11,525 nucleotides of DNA from the NCBI GenBank assembly GCA_026770585.1, contig MU647359.1, positions 107,201 to 118,725 of the forward strand, in the 5' to 3' direction. The translations under genes and the position numbers were made by a program. The notes under the pieces are model-generated. The model was not told the DNA's origin and did not search any database. It saw only the letters and a list, made by a program, of their open reading frames with translations. This document shows positions 1-11,525 of the stretch, one piece after another (position 1 is the stretch's first letter; every line of letters starts with the position of its first letter). Origin of the DNA: Baffinella frigidus. Its lineage: Eukaryota; Cryptophyceae; Cryptomonadales; Baffinellaceae.

Positions 1-40
1 GAAATGTCGCGCTTTACTGGGCTGTACGTCGCCATCAAGG

Positions 41-265
41 TTGAGGATTGAGGGTTCAGGGTTCAGGGTTCAGGGTCTAGGGTTTAGGATTCGTAATTTA
101 TATGGATGCAGCCCGAACTCCTAGCCCGTAGACCCACACTCTGTAACCTACACCCTACACCCTACTTCCGAAACCCGAAACCCGAAACCCGAAACCCGAA
201 ACCCCAATCATCAACCCCCAATTCCCAACCCCAAACCGCGAACCCTCAACCAACCAATCGAGGGT
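41..265. repeat. Degenerate telomere-like tracts, G-strand then C-strand
   Basis: 41-89 is GGGTTCA/GGGTCTA/GGGTTTA repeats; 113-265 is CCCTACA and CCCGAAA repeats in the opposite sense, so the two can fold back on each other. Interstitial and degenerate, not a chromosome end. 268-330 is a run of GCTGGGCA-type repeats. Confidence 0.8.
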
Positions 266-330
266 GCTGGGCTGAGCTGGGCAGATGATGCCCAGGGCTG
301 GGCAGTGCTGGGCAGAGCAGGGCAGAGGCT

Positions 331-600
331 TTTCTGGTGCAATTTGGCTGGCCGTGGCCTTTTCTTAAACGTTGGTTTTGCGATAAATATTCTAAAAAGA
401 GATTTTACACAGCCACTTGTAGGCTTTATCAAAAGGCGACGGTTCGTCTCGAGCAGATAACATCAACACGGTTTAAAACACCTAGTTTTGTACCAGTAAT
501 ATTTAAAATACCAAGATTTGCACTGGAAGTCCGTTAGATGGACGCGTTGCGAAACGTTGCGAAATGGAACCTGTTAGGTGGTGCGATGAAATCTCCAATC
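331..600. other. Non-coding stretch, nothing recognised
   Basis: Presumed intron or intergenic DNA upstream of the first E1 copy. Contains the dispersed motif TTTGTACCAG (488-497) and a short CGTTGCGAAA tandem pair at 546-566. Short open frames here show no family features. Confidence 0.5.
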
Positions 601-603
601 CAG

Positions 604-838
604 GTGACCTCGTACACGATCTCATCCGGAAGAGTTTTCATAATGAATACGATTTCGGGGATCTCCGATCCGATTCCGGTGTATCTTAAGGCTCTAAATG
701 AAGTCTAGATAGACGACTGTCTTATTTCTACCCTCAAGATACACCAAAATCGTATTCATTATGAATACTCGGCGGGATTAGATCGACACAGCGTCCTCAG
801 TCTACCCCGCACTCTCCGAGCACCTCAAATCACCAATC
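604..838 (+). pseudogene. Copy of exon E1 start, split by a foldback element
   Basis: After CCAATCCAG, bases 604-621 match the start of E1, and the match resumes at 785 and runs to about 838. Between lies a 159-bp foldback element flanked by GATC on both sides. With the element removed the copy stays open and reads VTSYTIDTASSVYPALSEHL then KSP, clearly a diverged paralogue of the true exon start. It fades into C-rich repeat at about 838, so the 3' half is missing. Confidence 0.75.
622..780. mobile_element. Foldback (MITE-like) element with GATC target duplication
   Basis: 159 bp. Terminal inverted repeats begin TCATCCGG at the left and end GGGATTA at the right (15 of 20 outer positions pair), then a much better inner match around TTCATAATGAATACGA (left 632-656, right 746-770). 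The left arm carries about 20 extra bases (GGATCTCCGATC region) before GGTGTATCTTAAGG. Direct repeats GATC at 618-621 and 781-784 flank it, and the uninterrupted exon E1 has GATC once at that place. No coding capacity. Confidence 0.75.
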
Positions 839-884
839 CCCCTCAAATCACCAATCCCCAATCCCAAAATCCCTAACCCGCAAC

Positions 885-1010
885 CCACACGGCTGGCTTC
901 CAAGGCGATTTCGACCGAAATATCGGGTACTAACATGTGTTTGTACCGCGCAATTATTAATTAGTACCACGAAAATAAAAGGACCGGTCTGAGAAACTCG
1001 CTGTGTGGCC
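885..1010 (-). repeat. 126-bp dispersed element, inverted copy of 4055-4180
   Basis: Reverse complement matches 4055-4180 over 126 of 126 positions without gaps and with only six substitutions, all between about the 55th and 86th base. Ends carry CCACAC/GTGTGG as short inverted repeats. A short open frame is shared by both, but conservation is at the DNA level. It ends directly at the CCAG|GTGACCTC junction of another small E1-start copy (1013-1020). Confidence 0.8.
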
Positions 1011-1154
1011 AGGTGACCTCCGGATTGTATTTCGCAAAGCGTCTTCCGGTACACATCTTGGGATTTCCGACCCTTAAAGTACGAAATGGCTCCAATGCGC
1101 AAGCCATATCTCAGACAGAATATTTTTGGTGACTGGACTGAATCCCCACCGCAG

Positions 1155-10898
<9,744 letters not shown>

Positions 10899-10910
10899 GT
10901 GCACCCCACT

Positions 10911-11355
10911 TTATTCGTATATACGGCCGTGTATACGGTATCTTCGGTCGTATACACGTATCTACGGTCATGCACACGGTTGTAGATACGTATATATACC
11001 TCTTGTGTGCCGGAGAATGGGGAGCTTTCCCCCGAGGCGATCCGCGCCGCTCTCGCCGCCTCCCTCGCCGCGGTACGCTGTCTCATATACGTATATACGG
11101 TCGTATGTACGGTCGTATATACGTATATACTGTTACATATATACGTACATACGGGCGTGTATACGTATATACGGTTGTATAAACGTATGCACGGTCGTGT
11201 GTACGGTCGTATATATACGTATATGTGGTCGATCTGAGAACGGCGAGCTCTCCCCCGAGGCGATCCCGCGCTCGCCTCCTCCCTCGCCGCGGTACGCTGT
11301 CTCATATACGTGTATACTGTCGTATATACGGTCATATATACGTATATACAGTCGT

Positions 11356-11370
<15 letters not shown>
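10911..11370. repeat. CGTATATACG-type short tandem repeats
   Basis: Alternating purine-pyrimidine units such as CGTATATACGG and TCGTATATACG fill the spaces between E7 copies (10911-10998, 11076-11228, 11304-11370). Many are perfect self-palindromes. Open frames of Tyr-Ile-Arg/Val-Tyr-Thr here are repeat artefacts. Confidence 0.85.
11013..11291 (+). pseudogene. Two further copies of exon E7, each with a GT donor
   Basis: 11013-11072 is 60 nt and open (ENGELSPEAIRAALAASLAA): five changes from E7, four silent, one T to A. 11236-11291 has silent changes in its first half and a net loss of four bases after GCGATCC, so it is frameshifted. Both end GCG|GTACGC. The acceptor AG is lost in both (GTGCCG and GATCT in place of CGCAG). 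Confidence 0.85.

Positions 11371-11525
<155 letters not shown>

Noticed and set aside
41-265. A chromosome end
   Set aside because: Telomere-like repeats here and elsewhere are degenerate, occur in both senses and are internal to a gene.
1013-1060. A second start copy of exon E1 (CCAG|GTGACCTC, then TACACATC 29 bases later)
   Set aside because: Only eight bases match without interruption; an insertion could explain the rest but the support is too thin for a separate feature.
848-1102. A minus-strand open frame whose middle recurs at 4055-4180 in a plus-strand frame ([14 protein letters not shown])
   Set aside because: The shared part is a 126-bp dispersed repeat conserved as DNA, with flanks and changes that give no coding signal.

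Overview
This is a eukaryotic nuclear window, most likely from an alga. It has canonical spliceosomal introns (all seven inferred acceptors are CAG, all donors GT), GC-rich exons in repeat-laden non-coding DNA, long tracts of degenerate TTTAGGG/CCCTAAA telomere-type repeat (the plant/algal type) and many short foldback elements. A repeat-rich green alga of the prasinophyte kind would fit, but the species cannot be fixed from sequence alone. I see no prokaryotic genes, rRNA, tRNA or CRISPR.

The one recognisable gene is on the + strand and is split into seven exons (E1 1155-1310, E2 2747-2831, E3 4258-4649, E4 7479-7547, E5 7796-7837, E6 9092-9193, E7 10839-10898). Intron phases match at all six junctions, and together the exons give 906 nt (302 codons) without a stop. 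The product is an internal part of a fused, bacterial-type indolepyruvate ferredoxin oxidoreductase (IOR; TPP-dependent 2-oxoacid:ferredoxin oxidoreductase superfamily). Diagnostic motifs run in family order: [86 protein letters not shown]. Both ends of the gene lie outside the window.

The introns are the unusual part. Nearly all are filled with partial copies of the neighbouring exons, and the copies follow a rule. Just downstream of an exon lie copies of its 3' end, each ending at a GT donor ('tails'). Just upstream of an exon lie copies of its 5' start, each preceded by a CAG/AG acceptor ('heads'). Intron E1-E2 has three tails then two heads; E2-E3 has three tails; E3-E4 has three tails then three or four heads; E5-E6 has two tails then three heads; E6-E7 has seven tails (six in a 3 x 344-bp array) then a series of about seven 32-bp acceptor repeats; after E7 there are two tails. 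The introns therefore look as if they grew by repeated duplication of segments spanning splice junctions.

A second layer is a short hairpin, AAGTTGAC-N24/25-GTCAACTT, which sits inside mini-intron-sized units in both orientations (introner-like). There are also at least six miniature inverted-repeat elements (about 120-215 bp), one of which interrupts an exon copy with a clean GATC target duplication. A 120-bp near-perfect palindrome, an (AT)91 microsatellite, and a terminal (TA)n / CGTATATACG-rich block complete the picture. Layout: 1-1154 upstream intron with E1 head copies; 1155-2746 E1 and hairpin array; 2747-4257 E2, its tails and telomere-like tracts; 4258-7478 E3, its tails, mobile elements and E4 heads; 7479-9193 E4, E5, E6 and copies; 9194-10838 344-bp array and acceptor array; 10839-11525 E7 triplication and AT-rich end.
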